Shown: positions 33,164-44,526 of the stretch, piece by piece
How the letters are laid out: each line of letters starts with the position of its first letter
Position numbering within the stretch: position 1 is the stretch's first letter
NCBI GenBank assembly: GCA_007570785.1
Contig: ML664161.1
Location: forward strand, 47,801,491 to 47,865,490
From: Antilocapra americana
Lineage: Eukaryota; Chordata; Mammalia; Artiodactyla; Antilocapridae
DNA length: 64,000 nucleotides
Direction of reading: 5' to 3'
Notes under the pieces: model-generated
The model's input: only the letters and a program-made list of their open reading frames with translations
What the model was told of the DNA's origin: nothing
The model's database searches: none
Made by a program: the position numbers and the translations under genes

Positions 33164-33535
33164 TTTTTTTTTTTTTTTTTTTTTTTTGTTGAGCATAGTT
33201 ACTTTACACTGCTATCAGTTTCTGCTGTACAACAAATTGAATCAGCCATATGTATACATATATCCCTTCTGTTTTGGATTTCCGTCCCATTTAGGATACC
33301 AGAAGCCACCCAGTAGAGTTCCCTGTGCTATATAGGAGGTTCTCATTAGTTATCAGTTTTATAAATAGTAAATGTATATATGTCAGTTCTGATCTCGCAG
33401 CTCATCCCACCCTCTCCCTTCCCCCTTTGTATCCATTCATTTGTTCTCTCTGTCTGTGTCTCTGTTACTGCTTTGCAACAAAGATCATCTATACCTTTTT
33501 TCTAGATTCCACATATATATGTTAGTAATTTTAAG
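33164..33535 (-). repeat. L1 3' end with preserved poly-A tail
   Basis: A run of about 24 T (33164-33187) is the tail, then 'gttgagcatagttactttaca', 'tttctgctgtacaacaaatt', 'agttccctgtgctatatagg' and 'gattccacatatatatg' of an artiodactyl L1 3' region. Confidence 0.8.
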
Positions 33536-33550
33536 ACTTTGTTAATTACT

Positions 33551-35541
33551 CAATTCAGTTCAGTCATTAGGTCTTGTCCAAATCTTTGTGACCCCATGGA
33601 CTGTGTAGCATGCCAGGCTTCCCCATCCACCACCAACTCCCAGAGCTTACTCAAATTCATGTCCATTGAGTCAGTGATGCCATCCAACCATCTCATCCTC
33701 TGTTGTTTCCTTCTCCTCCAGCCTTCAGTCTTTCCCAGCATCAGGGTCATTTCCAATGAGTCAGTTCTTTGCATCAGGTGGCCAAAGTATCAGAGTTTCA
33801 ACTTCAACATCAGTCCTTCCATTAAGTATTCAGGACTGATTTCCTTTAGGATTGACTGGTTGGATCTCCTTGTAATCCAAGGGACTCTCAAGAGTCTTCT
33901 CCAGCATCACAGTTTGAAAGCATCAGTTATTCAGCACTCACTGTCTTTATAGTCCAACTCTTACATCCATACATGACTACTGGAAAAACCATAGCTTTGA
34001 CTAGATGGACTTTTGTCAGCAAAGTAATGTCTTTGCTTTTTAATATGCTGTCTAGGTTGGTCATAGCTTTTCTTCCAAGCATCTTTTAATTTCATGGCTA
34101 CAGTCACCATCTGCAGTGATTTTTCAGCCCAAGAAAATAAAGTCTCTCACTGTTTTCATTGTTTCCCCATCTATTTCCCATGAAGTTATGGGACCAGATG
34201 CCATGATCTTACTTTCCTGAATGTAGAGTTTTAAGCCAGCTTTTTTACTCTCTTCTTTCACTTTCCCTGAGAGGCTCTTCAGTTCTTCTTTGCTTTCTGC
34301 TCAAGGATGGTGTCATATGCGTATCTGAGATAATTGGTATTTCTCCCAGCAATCTTGATTCCAGCATATGCTTCATCAAGGCTGGCATTTTGCATGATGT
34401 ACTCTGTATGTAAGTTAAATAAGCAGTGTGACAATATACAGCCTTGACTTACTCTTTTCCTGATTTGGAACCAGTCTGTGGTTCCATGTCCAGTTCTAAC
34501 TATTGCTTCCTGACCTGCATACAAATTTCTTAGGAGGCAGGTCAGGTGGTCAAGTAGTCCTATCTCTTGAAGAATTTCCCACAGTTTATTGTGATCCACA
34601 CAGTCAAAGGCTTTGGCATAGTCAATAAAGCAGAAGTAGATGTTTTTCTGGAGCTCTCTTGCTTTTTCTATGATCCAGTGTATCTTGGCAATTTGATCTC
34701 TGGTTCCTCTGCCTTTTCTAAACCCACTTTGAACATCTGGAACTTCATGGTCCATGTGCTGTTGAAAACTGGCTTGGAGAATTTTGAGCGTTACTTTACT
34801 AGCATGTGAGATGAGTGCAATTGTGCAGTAGTTTGAGCATTCTTTGGCATTGCCTTCTTTGGGACTGGAATGAAAACTGACCTTTTCCAGTCCTGTGGCC
34901 ACTGCTGAGTTTTCCAAATTTGCTAGCATATTGAATGCAGCAGTTTCACATCATCATCTTTTAGGATTTGAAATAGTTTTATTGGAATTCCATCACCTTC
35001 ACTAACTTTGTTCATAGTGATGCTTCCTAAGGCCCACTTGACTTCACATTCCAGGATGTCTGGCTCTAGGTGAGTGATTACACCACCATCATGATTATCT
35101 GGGTCGTGAAGATCTTTTTTGTACAGTTCTTCTGTGTATTCTTGCCACCTTTTCTTAATATTTTCTGCTTCTGTTAGGTCCATACCATTTCTGTCCTTTA
35201 GTGAGCCCATCTTTGCATGAAATGTTCCCTTGGTATCTCTCATTTTCTTGAAGAGATCTCTAGTCTTTCCCATTCTGTTGTTTTCCTCTATTTCTTTGCA
35301 CTGATCACTGAGGAAGGCTTTCTTATCTCTCCTTGCTATTCTTTGTAACTTTGCATTCACATGGGTATATCTTTCCTTTTCTACTTTGCCTTTCACTTCT
35401 CTTCTTTTCTCAGCTATTTGTAAGGCCTCATCAGACAACCATTTTGCCTTTTTGCATTTCCTTTCCTTTGGGATGGTCTTGATCCCTGCCTCCTGTACAA
35501 TGTCAGGAGCTTCCATTCGTAGTTCTTCAGATATTCTATCA
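33551..35541 (-). mobile_element. BovB LINE, 5'-truncated, with two long open frames
   Basis: Reverse-complement BovB from the 'ttcagttcagtc' terminus (33551) to a break at about 35541. Two adjoining frames, 35516-34923 (197 codons) and 34929-34279 (216 codons), overlap by a few bases, so one frameshift separates them. They cover the inter-domain linker and most of the RT. Block A (FIDYAKAFDCVDH) is intact, block B reads RVSQGCILSHCLFNLH, and the catalytic YADD reads YAYD. The 3' third is broken. A Bov-A-like 3' end is shared with the SINEs. It is inactive as it stands. Confidence 0.93.
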
Positions 35542-36029
35542 CTAATTTTTGATTAACATTGATTTTTAAGAAACATTGCAATTAAATATTTATTGATCTT
35601 GATTATTGTGTTTTTTGTGTCCTTTTGAATTTTGCACCCTTGTCAAGGCCCTCACTTGTCTTACTCCCCTCACTCTGATAACTTGGGAAGCACATACATT
35701 TATAATTTTATTTAGGGAAAATGAATATACATTTTGGCTTTGCATTTCTCAATCATGAATATGGTCTTCATTCATGATTTATTTTATGTCCTGTAATAAA
35801 TATTTTTCTGTTTCTTCCATGAAGGTCTTACACATTTAAAAAAAAAATTCTGAAACTTAATGCTTTTTTTTTGCCCTTTTAAGTGTGTTTTTGTTATATT
35901 TAAAAATGTTTATTTTGCAGATCTTTTTCTATGATTCTGAAAAAGTTAATAGCTCATGACAATTGTTTTCTCTGAGTGCTTAGGTGACATTGATTTGAAC
36001 ACAGGTTTGCAGCTCATTCTTATATCTAT
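35542..36029. other. AT-rich, no recognised gene
   Basis: No frame or nameable repeat. Confidence 0.3.
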
Positions 36030-36125
36030 ACCTTTTTTCATTTAATAAACACATCTCAATGCCTTCTATGCATCAGACATTGTTATAATTACTTTGATAT
36101 AGTAGTAAACAAAACTAGTTAGTGA
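36030..36125 (-). repeat. L2-like 3' relic
   Basis: 'tcatttaataaacacatctc', 'cttctatgcatcagacattg' and 'agtagtaaacaaaactag' match the inverse of a common L2 end. Confidence 0.45.
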
Positions 36126-36257
36126 AGCCCCAAAATTATCAAAGTAAATAAAAAGCAAAGATCAAGCATAAAAAGGGTGATGAAAAAACAAAAACAGAGT
36201 GAACTGAAAGAAAATGATATGGGTGGGCCTGAGATTGGGTTGAGATTCGACTGAGTT

Positions 36258-36509
36258 GCCTGTAATTTGGGGCTTCCCTGGTGGCTCAGAAGGTAAAGAA
36301 TCCACCTGCAATGGGGAAGACTCGGTTTCAATCCCTGGGTTGGGAAGATCCCCTGGAGAAGGGAAAGGCAATCCATGCTAGTATTCTTGCCCGCCCCCCC
36401 ACCCCCCCACCCCCCGCCCATGGACAGAAGAGCCTGGCCGGGTACAGTCCATGGGGTTGTCAAGAGTTGGACACAACTGAGCAATTAAGCACACAGAGCC
36501 TGTAATTTG
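36258..36509 (+). repeat. Bov-tA SINE with TSD and internal C tract
   Basis: Full-length Bov-tA 36270-36497 between perfect 12-bp TSDs gcctgtaatttg (36258-36269 and 36498-36509). About 30 bases of C-rich low complexity (36390-36419) replace the usual 'ctggagaatc' segment. Confidence 0.95.
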
Positions 36510-37449
36510 AGACCTGCCTGTCAAAAAGGAAGTACATATCTCAAGGTCTCGGAGTCATAAAAGAGTCATTCAGTTAGCTCCAGGGGCTAACTGAATAACA
36601 TCAGAAGTTAATTTAGACATCTTTCCCTTTTATTTTTTTTTTTTTTTAGGTTTACCCCATTATCTAGAACCTGAAACTCCTTTTTTATTATTGTGTTTCC
36701 CTCATTTTACCTTCTTAGTCATTAAAGCAAAAATACTTATTGAATCTACTTTCTCACTTTCAGCACTGAAACATCTTTGAAAATTAAATTTTTTATATTC
36801 TAGCAATGAAAAGTTAGAAATTGAAATTTTAGAAGTGTCATTATAATAGCACCAAAAAATGAACATTTAGGTATAGACTTTATAAAATGTATTCAAGATT
36901 TGTATGCTGAGAACAAAAAGATACTGATAAAAGAAATCAAGGAGTGTTATGTCATACTCATGGGCTAGGAGAACTGATTTTGTTTGTACCTTAATTGATC
37001 TCTAGAATCAGTATGACATTCAGAATCCCTGCAGGACTTTTTATAGAAATCAAGTAGGTGATTTTAGAAAAACAAAGAAATGAGAAAGGACACTTTTGAA
37101 AAAGAACATGTTTTTAACATACAAAAAGATGCTCAACATCATTAGTGAAGTACAACTTATAACTGCAGTCAGGTCTCATTATACACTTAGTAGAATGGCT
37201 AAGGTGAAAAACAAACAAAACAACTGACAGTCTTAAGTCTTGGTGAGTATGGAACAACTCTCTTGCCTGTGGGAAAGTAAAATGATGCAGCCATCTTGAA
37301 TAACAGTTGGGGAGTTTCTTGTATAGTTAGTTCAACACACCCTTACCATATCATTAAGCAATCCCATTCCTAACTGCACACTCAAAAACATGTATGTGAC
37401 TATTTATAACAGCTTTTAAAATAATTGCTCCAACATGGAAATAACGCAA

Positions 37450-37682
37450 GGACTTCCCAGGTAGTGCTAGTGGTAAAGGACCCACCTGTCAATGCAGGAG
37501 ACTTGAGAGACTCAAATTCCATCCCTGGGTAGGGAAGATCCTTTGGAAGAGAGCACAGCAACCCACTCCAATATTCCCCTATCCTGAGAATCCCATGGAT
37601 AGAGGAGCCTTGTGGGCTACCGTCCATAGGGTTCCAAAGAGTTGGACACAACTGAAGCGACTTAGCGGCAGTAGCATCAGGA
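37450..37682 (+). repeat. Bov-tA SINE inside old L1
   Basis: 'gacttcccaggtagtgctag' head, then the body to 'caactgaagcgacttagcggc'. The tail end resembles the Bov-A2 'cgacttagcagcagcag' type. TSD is unclear. Confidence 0.88.
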
Positions 37683-37751
37683 CACAACCCAAATACTCTT
37701 CCCCAGTGGGGACCAGTTAAACCAACTGTGATATATCCATACAATGGAGTC

Positions 37752-38168
37752 CAGGTCTCCCTGATATTTGAGAGTTCCTATGCGACCTTCTATAAACTAG
37801 TCAATATAGTGTAAAGAGTGGTAACGATGACCTTAAGACATATCTTACTAACAGATGCACAAAATAAATTGAGATAGTCTAGAGACTCATGGTCATGGTT
37901 CAAAGCTACAGCAGCCTGATGCAGAGATACTGTGTCTAGTTCAGGAGAAGGAGCTTGGTGGGGCCACTCTCAGCTCAGGGTACACACTGCCTTCATAAGG
38001 TCTTCCTACAAAATAAACACTGAACACTGCATTTACTTTTCACATTTTTTCATAAAAGCAAAATTCTGTTTTGAATTTCTTTTCGTTAGTGAAAACAGAT
38101 ACTAGTGTAGGTTATTTTTGTAAGAGGGAAGAAGTATAAAGCGAACTTTGAGAACCTGGGGATACCTG
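37752..38168. mobile_element. 417-bp TIR-type DNA transposon inside old L1
   Basis: The insertion begins caggtctccc and ends with the complement of caggtatccc, so the ends are short inverted repeats (nine of ten bases). The right end is followed by TA and the left is preceded by TC, consistent with a decayed TA target site as in Tc1/mariner-like elements. No transposase frame is present. Family not assigned. Confidence 0.6.
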
Positions 38169-38659
38169 TATTTCTAGATTGTATATACATTACACAAAAC
38201 AAACTAGATGAATCTCAAATCCATTTTACAAAACAAGAGAAGCCAAACTTAAATGGCTATGGACTGTATGATTCCACTTACCTTACATTCTGTAAAAGGT
38301 AAAACTGTAGAAACAGAAAACAAACTTGTGATAGCTGGAGGGTGTGCTTATTATAACGAAGCATTGGGGCATTCTTTGGAATGAAGAGACTGTTCTATAT
38401 TTTGATTATAGTGCTGGTTACACAAATATATATATTTGTCAAAACTTGCAGTGTTAGTTTTCTAATATGTAAATTATGTCTTAATTTTAAAAAATAAAAA
38501 AACACCCGAATTATACAGATAGTAGAGTATTTTTTGTTTGTTTTGGTGTGTGTATTTATATAACAACTTAGTATAATAAAATTTGGTGATCTGTCAAACT
38601 TTATTAAATTTTTTGTTTTTACTGCCTTAAATCTAAAAGCCATTGGTTTAGGTGGGCTC

Positions 38660-38730
38660 AGCAATCTGTTTTAACATCTTTCAGGTGACTCTGATGCACA
38701 TTAATGCTTGAGGGCCAATAGCATGGTTCC
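38660..38730. repeat. hAT-Charlie-like end fragment (MER20/MER5-like)
   Basis: 'ctttcaggtgactctgatgc' followed by 'acattaatgcttgagggcc' resembles the terminal part of MER20/MER5-type elements. Short match only. Confidence 0.4.
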
Positions 38731-38749
38731 TTTGCTTTGTGTAGAGCAA

Positions 38750-38935
38750 CTATAGTACAGATTTAGAAGTAATACAAAGCTGCGTTTGAATTCTGGGACT
38801 TTTACTGTGTAAGGTATTTAATTCTCCAAGTTATAATTTTTCTCATCTCTAGAAAGAGGATGTATTTATTTCTTAACCTTGCTGTGAGATTTAAATGGAA
38901 TAATGTCAGTAAAGTCTTAGTACAGAATCTAGGAT
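38750..38935 (-). repeat. MIR
   Basis: 'gcgtttgaattctgggactt', 'taattctccaagttataatt', 'tcatctctagaaagaggatg' and 'aatgtcagtaaagtcttag' follow MIR in reverse. Confidence 0.6.
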
Positions 38936-38956
38936 GTAACAAAAAGCTCCTTGAAG

Positions 38957-39179
38957 GGTGTATGTGTGCCCAATTGCTTAGCTGGGTCCGACTCTTTGCG
39001 ACCCCATGGACGGTGGCCCCTTAGGCTTCTCTGTTCTTGGGGTTTCCCAGGCAAGAATAGTGGAGTGGGTTGCTGTTTCCTACTCCAGGGGATCTTTCTC
39101 ACTCCAGGGATTGAGCTTGCCTCTCCTGCACCTCCTGCATTGGCGGGTGGATTCTTTACCACTGTACTACATGGGGAGA
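38957..39179 (-). repeat. Bov-tA SINE
   Basis: Reverse-complement copy from 'cttagctgggtccgactc' to 'accactgtactacatggg'. Similar 'tgaaggg/tgaaaggg' flanks may be the TSD. Confidence 0.9.
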
Positions 39180-39194
39180 CTGTCATCAATGAAA

Positions 39195-39420
39195 GGGTTG
39201 TGTGTGTGTGTGTGTGCTTAGTCACTCAGTCGTGTCTGACTCTTTGTGACTCTATGGACTGTAGCCCACCAGGCTCCTTTGTCCATGGGGATTCTCCAGG
39301 CAAGAATACTAGAGTCGGTTGCCATGCCTTCCTCCAGGGGACCTTCCCAACCGGAGGATCTAACCCAGGTCTCCCTCATTGCAGGTGGATTCTTTACTGT
39401 CTGAGCCACCAGGGAAGCTT
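39195..39420 (-). repeat. Bov-tA SINE with TG tail
   Basis: A (TG)n tract (39199-39217) leads into 'cttagtcactcagtcgtgtc' and ends 'gagccaccagggaagc'. It lies 15 bases from the previous SINE in the same orientation. Confidence 0.93.
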
Positions 39421-39461
39421 TTGTTTTAAATGTTACCAGAGTCACTGTCTTGAATTTTTGA

Positions 39462-39483
39462 TTTTTGTTGTTGTTGTTGTTGT
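39462..39483. repeat. (TTG)n microsatellite
   Basis: Six or so GTT/TTG units. Confidence 0.9.
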
Positions 39484-39779
39484 GTGCACAATCAGATTCA
39501 TCTTAAGCAAGTATTTCAAACTGCTATCCTGCTATTTCCATTGCAATTACACAGGCAAGGAGCTCATAAATCCTAATTGGATTTTTTCTTTTTCCTTAGT
39601 GTATTTTATATGTTTTTTTCTTTTTCTTAGATGAAACTATTTGAGCAGAGAGACTATGGCTGGTACTTTGGAGGCAGAATACAGAAAGGATATCTTTGTT
39701 TAAATATTTATATTTTAGTCAATTATTATTTGAGCTTTGAGAACATTGAATCAAACTCAATTTATATGAGAAATTAACT

Positions 39780-40254
39780 AATTTAAGGCTTTCCTGGTGG
39801 CTCAGTGGTAAAGAATCTGCCTGCCAATGCAGGAGACATGGTTTGATCCCTGATCTGGGAAGACCCCATATGCCATGGAGCAACTAAGCCCATCCAAGTT
39901 CTCTGTGCTCAGTCATGTTGGACCGTTTGTGGCCCCATAGATGGTAGCCCACCAGGCTCTTCTGCCCATGGAATTTTCCAGGCAATAATACTAGGGTGCC
40001 GTTTCCTACTCCAGGGGAACTTCCCAACTGAGGGGTTGAACCCACATCTCCTGCACTGGTAAGTGGATTCTTTACCACTAGCACCACCTGCGCCACAGCT
40101 GTTAGTCTGTGCTCTAGAGCTCAAGCGCCTCAAAAAAGTCACCACAGTGAGAAGCTCATACAATGCAAGGGAGAGTAGCCCTGGCCCTCCACAACTAGAG
40201 AAAAACCGATGCAGCAGCACAGCCATAAATAAATAAAATTATATAAAAATTTAA
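39780..40254 (+). repeat. CHR-type SINE split by a Bov-tA
   Basis: The CHR SINE runs 39787-39904 and 40090-40247: head 'ggctttcctggtggctcag', 'ggagcaactaagccca', then after the interruption 'cgccacagctgttag', 'tgtgctctagagctc', ending in an AAATAAATAAA tail. Short aatttaa flanks (39780-39786, 40248-40254) may be the TSD. Confidence 0.82.
39905..40089 (-). repeat. Bov-tA SINE nested in the CHR SINE
   Basis: 'tgctcagtcatgttggacc' to 'accactagcaccacctg', reverse orientation, interrupts the CHR body between 'aagccca' and 'cgccacagctg'. Confidence 0.88.
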
Positions 40255-40268
40255 CCTCAGTCAGAATG

Positions 40269-40494
40269 GGCATCCTAGGGGGCACTAGCAGTAAAGAACC
40301 CTCCTGCCCATGCAGGAGACATGAGACGCGGCTTCGATCCCTAGATTAGGAAGATCCCCTGGAGGAGGGCATGGCAACCCACTTCCAGGGTTATTCCCTG
40401 GAAAATCCCATGGACAGAGAAACCTGGCGGGCCAAGTCCATAGAGTGGCAAAGAGTCAGACATGACTGAAGCGACCGCATGCGTGCACACAAGG
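40269..40494 (+). repeat. Bov-tA SINE, full-length
   Basis: 'gggggcactagcagtaaag' head with 'cttcgatccctagattagg', then the body to 'agtcagacatgactgaagcg'. Confidence 0.9.
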
Positions 40495-41311
40495 CAGACT
40501 ATTCAATAGCAGACGTGAGTATCAAACCTGGTGCTTCTGATTCACGGTCTGTTTCCATAATCCTACTACAAGTTAAAATATAGTGTGTGTGTTGAGGAGA
40601 GGGAAGTTGACTGAAAAAGAAAATAGAGAACCTAGGGAAGAATGTATAACCATCAAAGATGGGTAGATAAAGGTTTGAAAAATGCTATGTCTCAACTTGT
40701 AAAACAAGGGAATTAATAATTTTGAACCAGTTTATCCATTTGCAACCACTTTCTAAGGATTTCCAGGGAAAATGATTTTTTTTTTTTTTTTGCAGTTAGA
40801 GTTGAGAGGTACTTGATATTATTCTTCACTTTGTGTTTCCTGCAGGTGGCAAGTGCTTGCTTAATTATTTATATGGCTCAGTAATGCAGCCAGTTTTCAA
40901 ATAGGAGAGACCTGCCAAGATATTTCACCCTGTCCTTTTCACTCAATATTCTGGAGATTTATTCCCTTTTCCTTAATTGGGAAAATATCAGAGATAGCAG
41001 GTCTATTTCCCTTTTGAGCATGTTTACTTGCTGTTGACTCCATTGAATTTGAAAATAAAAGAGGAATCTTTTGCATTGATGGCTTTAGATTCCATCCTGA
41101 CTTGTTCTGCCTTGCATGGAAACTGCTAAAAGCTGTAACAACAACAACAACAACAATAGCTATAATAATAAATGAATACTAGTAGAGGAGTTCTATCTGA
41201 CATAGTATTATCAAACAAAGTGTAACCTTCTTGAGAATTTATTTAGAGGAAGTGCTTGCATTGTCTTCCACACTGTGGACAGGCATAAAGAAGCAATTTC
41301 TTTTGGAAAAG
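40495..41311. other. No recognised gene; (AAC)n tract
   Basis: Contains a poly-T run near 40780-40793 and an (AAC)n microsatellite at 41137-41156. Otherwise unassigned. Confidence 0.4.
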
Positions 41312-41465
41312 ACTCAGTAATACTTTGGAGAAGAAAATGGCAACCCACTCCAGTATTCTTGCCTGGAGAATCCTATGGGCAAAGGAGCCTGGCAGGCTCT
41401 AGCCATGGGGTTGCAAAGCGTCGGCCATGACTGAGCGACTATCACTCACTCACTCAGTAATACTT
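41312..41465 (+). repeat. Bov-tA SINE, 5'-truncated, with TSD
   Basis: SINE body 41326-41451 ('aatggcaacccactccag' to 'gagcgactatcactcact'). Perfect 14-bp TSD actcagtaatactt at 41312-41325 and 41452-41465. Confidence 0.93.
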
Positions 41466-41830
41466 GGACATTTGTTTTTTCTTTTCCACAAAGTGGGAGA
41501 AAACATACTAAAGCAGTGAATATTTCTCCAAACCATCTTGTTAATAGTTGGGAGTAGTTTGTCTAAGAGGTGTCTTAGCTTAATTCTAGTTCACTGAGAT
41601 CTGTGGTGTTTTATCATCATTGCATCAGTTGTCTCCCAAGCAGTTCTGGGACCCACAGTATACCTAAGGACTTTGTAAGAAAATATATTCTTCCCATTTG
41701 GTGGTGTGGGAGCCAAGGAGGGGAGCTGTTCAGATCTTTTTACAGGGAGAACTCTTTCTGATACACAGTGCAGGCAGCTGGCAGCCTGTCTATGCAGTGC
41801 CCTAGGGACCCTCTTGAACTTAAGTTCTAG
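41466..41830. other. No recognised gene
   Basis: The 87-codon minus frame at 41591-41854 extends into the neighbouring SINE and shows no domain. Confidence 0.3.
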
Positions 41831-42052
41831 CTGTGTGCATGTATGCTCAGTCACTCAGTTACGTCCGACTCTTTGCAACTCCACGGACTGTAGCCCACCA
41901 GGCTCCTCTGTCCATGGGATTTCCCAAGCAAGAATACTGGTGTGGGTTGCCATTTCCTCCCACAGGGGATCTTCCTGACCCAGGGATCGAACCTGTCTCT
42001 CTGGAGTCTCCTACACTGGCAAATGAATTCTTTATGACTGAGCCACCTGGGG
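41831..42052 (-). repeat. Bov-tA SINE
   Basis: 'gctcagtcactcagttacgtc' to 'actgagccacctggggc', reverse orientation, nearly complete. Confidence 0.92.
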
Positions 42053-42509
42053 CACTCTTGCTGGAGCTGAGGGCCCACTTTTCCAGGGGGTCCACAGTCC
42101 ATGATCGAACATGCTGGGACTACCAGGGCCTGGCTATTTCTACTCAACATGAGATAAGGCACTTCTAAAGGGAAGTCTTTGCATCAGAGCTCTCCACTAA
42201 TCTAAATCTAATCTCTGCTTAGATTTAGGCTGATCTGTTTGATAGTTTGAGGCTTGCCTTGCCCAATCTTAACTTCCCTTTTATCTTTCACAGGTGTTAC
42301 CTCCCAGTAAAGTATTTGCATTTCTAACTTCTCAGCATCTGCTTCCCAATGGACATAGGAGTGGTTGCTCTAAAAATTCAAACAAAATAATATTTACATT
42401 AAAGAATAAAATTCCCTTCCAACAGCATTTTCCCATATTTTGCTCTCCGTCCCTAAACTACATACCTCTGTATTTACATGCCCCGTTATTTTACACAGTA
42501 GGATTTTGC
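42053..42509. other. No recognised gene
   Basis: No repeat assigned; the 84-codon frame at 42294-42548 has no recognisable domain. Confidence 0.3.
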
Positions 42510-42750
42510 AGTGAAGTGTGGCAGTTAAAAGCACAGACCAGGACCTGACCGCTGGATGAAGCAGTCTTCATTCACAAGTTATTAGCTATATGATTTGGAC
42601 AGGCCTCAGCTCCTTCATTTGCAAAAGCATGAAGTAATAATGCTACCTCATATGAATATTAGTAAGAATAAGTGAATTATTATACATCAAGTATTTAGAA
42701 GAATATCTGCCACAAATAAGTGCTTTCTGAGCTTGTTATTACTAGCAGTA
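42510..42750 (-). repeat. MIR, nearly complete
   Basis: 'gcagttaaaagcacagacca', 'agctatatgatttggacagg', 'cctcagctccttcatttgca', 'aagtaataatgctacctcat' and 'ccacaaataagtgctttctg' follow the whole MIR in reverse order. Confidence 0.78.
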
Positions 42751-42869
42751 GCATGGCTCTGAAACTTTGCTTTCACACTTAGCAATATACTGTGGACATG
42801 TTCCTGTCTTCCTTATCTACTTCTTTTTTCTTAAGGTAAGGAAACAGGTATTTTTCTCAAATAGAATAA

Positions 42870-43055
42870 TGATTTTTTAAACCATTTTTAAATTAAAGTA
42901 TAGTTAATTTACAATGTTGTGTTTCAGATGTATAGCAAAATGATTCAGTTATACATATATAAAAATTATCATTTTTTAGATTACACATATAAGTGATATA
43001 TGGTATCTATCTTTGACTTACTTCACTTAATATGAGGATCTTTATGTTATGTTTG
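42870..43055 (-). repeat. L1 3' fragment
   Basis: 'aaattaaagtatagttaattt', 'gcaaaatgattcagttatac' and 'agattacacatataagtga', reverse of an artiodactyl L1 3' region with internal deletions. Confidence 0.7.
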
Positions 43056-43059
43056 TTTT

Positions 43060-43291
43060 TTTAAAAAACAGCTTTATTGAAGTATAATTGTCACATAACA
43101 AATAGCATTTAAAGTATGCAATTTGATGAGTTTTGATATTGTACAATTGTGAAACTATCACCATTATCAAGACCATGTAATGTCACTCCCAGAGTTCCTC
43201 ATCATCCTTTCCTCCTAATGTGCCTTATTACCCACACCCCAGGAAATGGCTGCTCTGCTTTTGGTCATTATAGTTTAGTTTCCATTTCCTT
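43060..43291 (-). repeat. Left part of an L1M split by BovB
   Basis: 'cagctttattgaagtataat', 'caatttgatgagttttgata' and 'gtgaaactatcaccattatc' are L1M 3' UTR landmarks in reverse. The element continues at 44518 with 'gatttatataaatggaatca'. Confidence 0.75.
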
Positions 43292-44526
43292 GATTTATAT
43301 CAGTTCAGGTTAGTCGCTCAGTCATGTCTGACTCTTTGTGACCCCATGAACTGCAGCACGCCAGGCTTCCATGTCCATCACCAACTCCTGGAGCTTGCTC
43401 TAACTCATGTCCATTGAGTCAGTGATGCCATCCAACCATCTCATCCTCTGTTGTCCCCTTCTCCTCCAGCCTTCAGTCTTTCCCAGCATCAGGGTCTTTT
43501 CCAGTGGGTCAGTTCTTTGCAGCAGGTGGCCAAATAATCAGAGTTTCAGCTTCAGCATCAGTCCTTCCAATGAATACTCAGGACCGATTTCCTTTAGGAT
43601 GGACTGGTTGGATCTCCTTGCAGTCCAAGACACTCTCAAGAGTCTTCTCCAACACTACAGTTCAAAAGCATCAATTCTTTGGCATTCAGCTTTCTTTGTA
43701 GTCCAACTCTCAAATCCATGTATGACTACTGGAAAAACCATGGCTTTGACTAGACAGACCTTTGTTGGAAAAATAATGTTTTTGCTTTTTAATATGCTAT
43801 GTATTTTGGTCATAGCTTTTCTTCGAAGGAGCGAGTGTATTTTAATTTCATGGCTGCAGTCACCATGCAGTGATTTGACAGCCTTCAAAAATAAAGTCTC
43901 TCACTGTTTCCCCATCTATTTGCTAAGAAATGATGGGACCAGATGCCATGATCTTAGTTTTCTTAATGTTCAGCCTTAAGCCAGCTTTTTCATTCTCCTC
44001 TTTCACTTTCATCAAGAGGCTCTTTAGTTCTTTGCTTTCTGCCATAAGGGTGGTGTCATCTGCGTAGCTGAGGTTATTGATATTTCTCCCAGCAATCTTG
44101 ATTCCAGCTTGTGCTTCATCCAGTCCAGCATTTCTCATGATGTACTCTGCATATAAGTTGAATAAGCAGGATGACAGTATACAGCCTTGATGTACTCCTT
44201 TCCCAATTTGGAACCAGTCTGTGGTTCCATGTCCAGTTCTAAGTGTTGCTTCTTGACCTGCATACAGATTTCTCAGGAGGCAGGTTAGGTGGTCTGAGAA
44301 TTCCCATCTTTTGAAGAATTTTCCACAGTTTGTTGTGATCCACACAGTCAAAGGCCTTGGCACAGTCAATAAAGCAGAAGTAGATGTTTTTCTGGAACTC
44401 TCTTTGTTTTTTCAATGATCCAATGGATGTTGACAACTTAATCTCTGATTCCTCTGCCTTTTCTAAATCCAGCTTGAACATCTGGAATTTCACATTCACT
44501 TACTGTTGAAATTACTAGATTTATAT
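43292..44526 (-). mobile_element. BovB LINE fragment with TSD inside L1M
   Basis: BovB 43301-44517 in reverse, between perfect 9-bp TSDs gatttatat (43292-43300, 44518-44526). It begins at the tail and is truncated inside the RT. Frame 44369-43923 (148 codons) keeps block B (GVHQGCILSSCLFNLY) and an intact YADDTTLM. Frame 44499-44239 carries block A (FIDCAKAFDCVDH) in another frame, so a frameshift separates A from B. The C-terminal part (43888-43655) is again shifted. Dead. Confidence 0.93.

Larger units (their letters stand above)
36845..38500 (+). repeat. Old L1 (L1M-type) ORF2/3' region hosting two insertions
   Basis: Segments at 36845-37449, 37683-37751 and 38169-38500 follow plus-strand L1 ORF2 order: 'atagcaccaaaaaatgaac', 'aaaaagatgctcaacatcat', 'tatatccatacaatgg', 'agatgaatctcaaatccat', 'ggactgtatgattccactta'. 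Frames are destroyed. A Bov-tA and a TIR element interrupt it. Confidence 0.75.

Noticed and set aside
33539..33952. 137-codon plus frame, and the 190-codon frame at 43407-43979
   Set aside because: Both are antisense translations of the BovB 3' region; the same peptide phrases appear in each copy.
38951..39634. 227-codon plus-strand frame
   Set aside because: It runs through two antisense Bov-tA SINEs and a TG tract; composition is SINE-derived.
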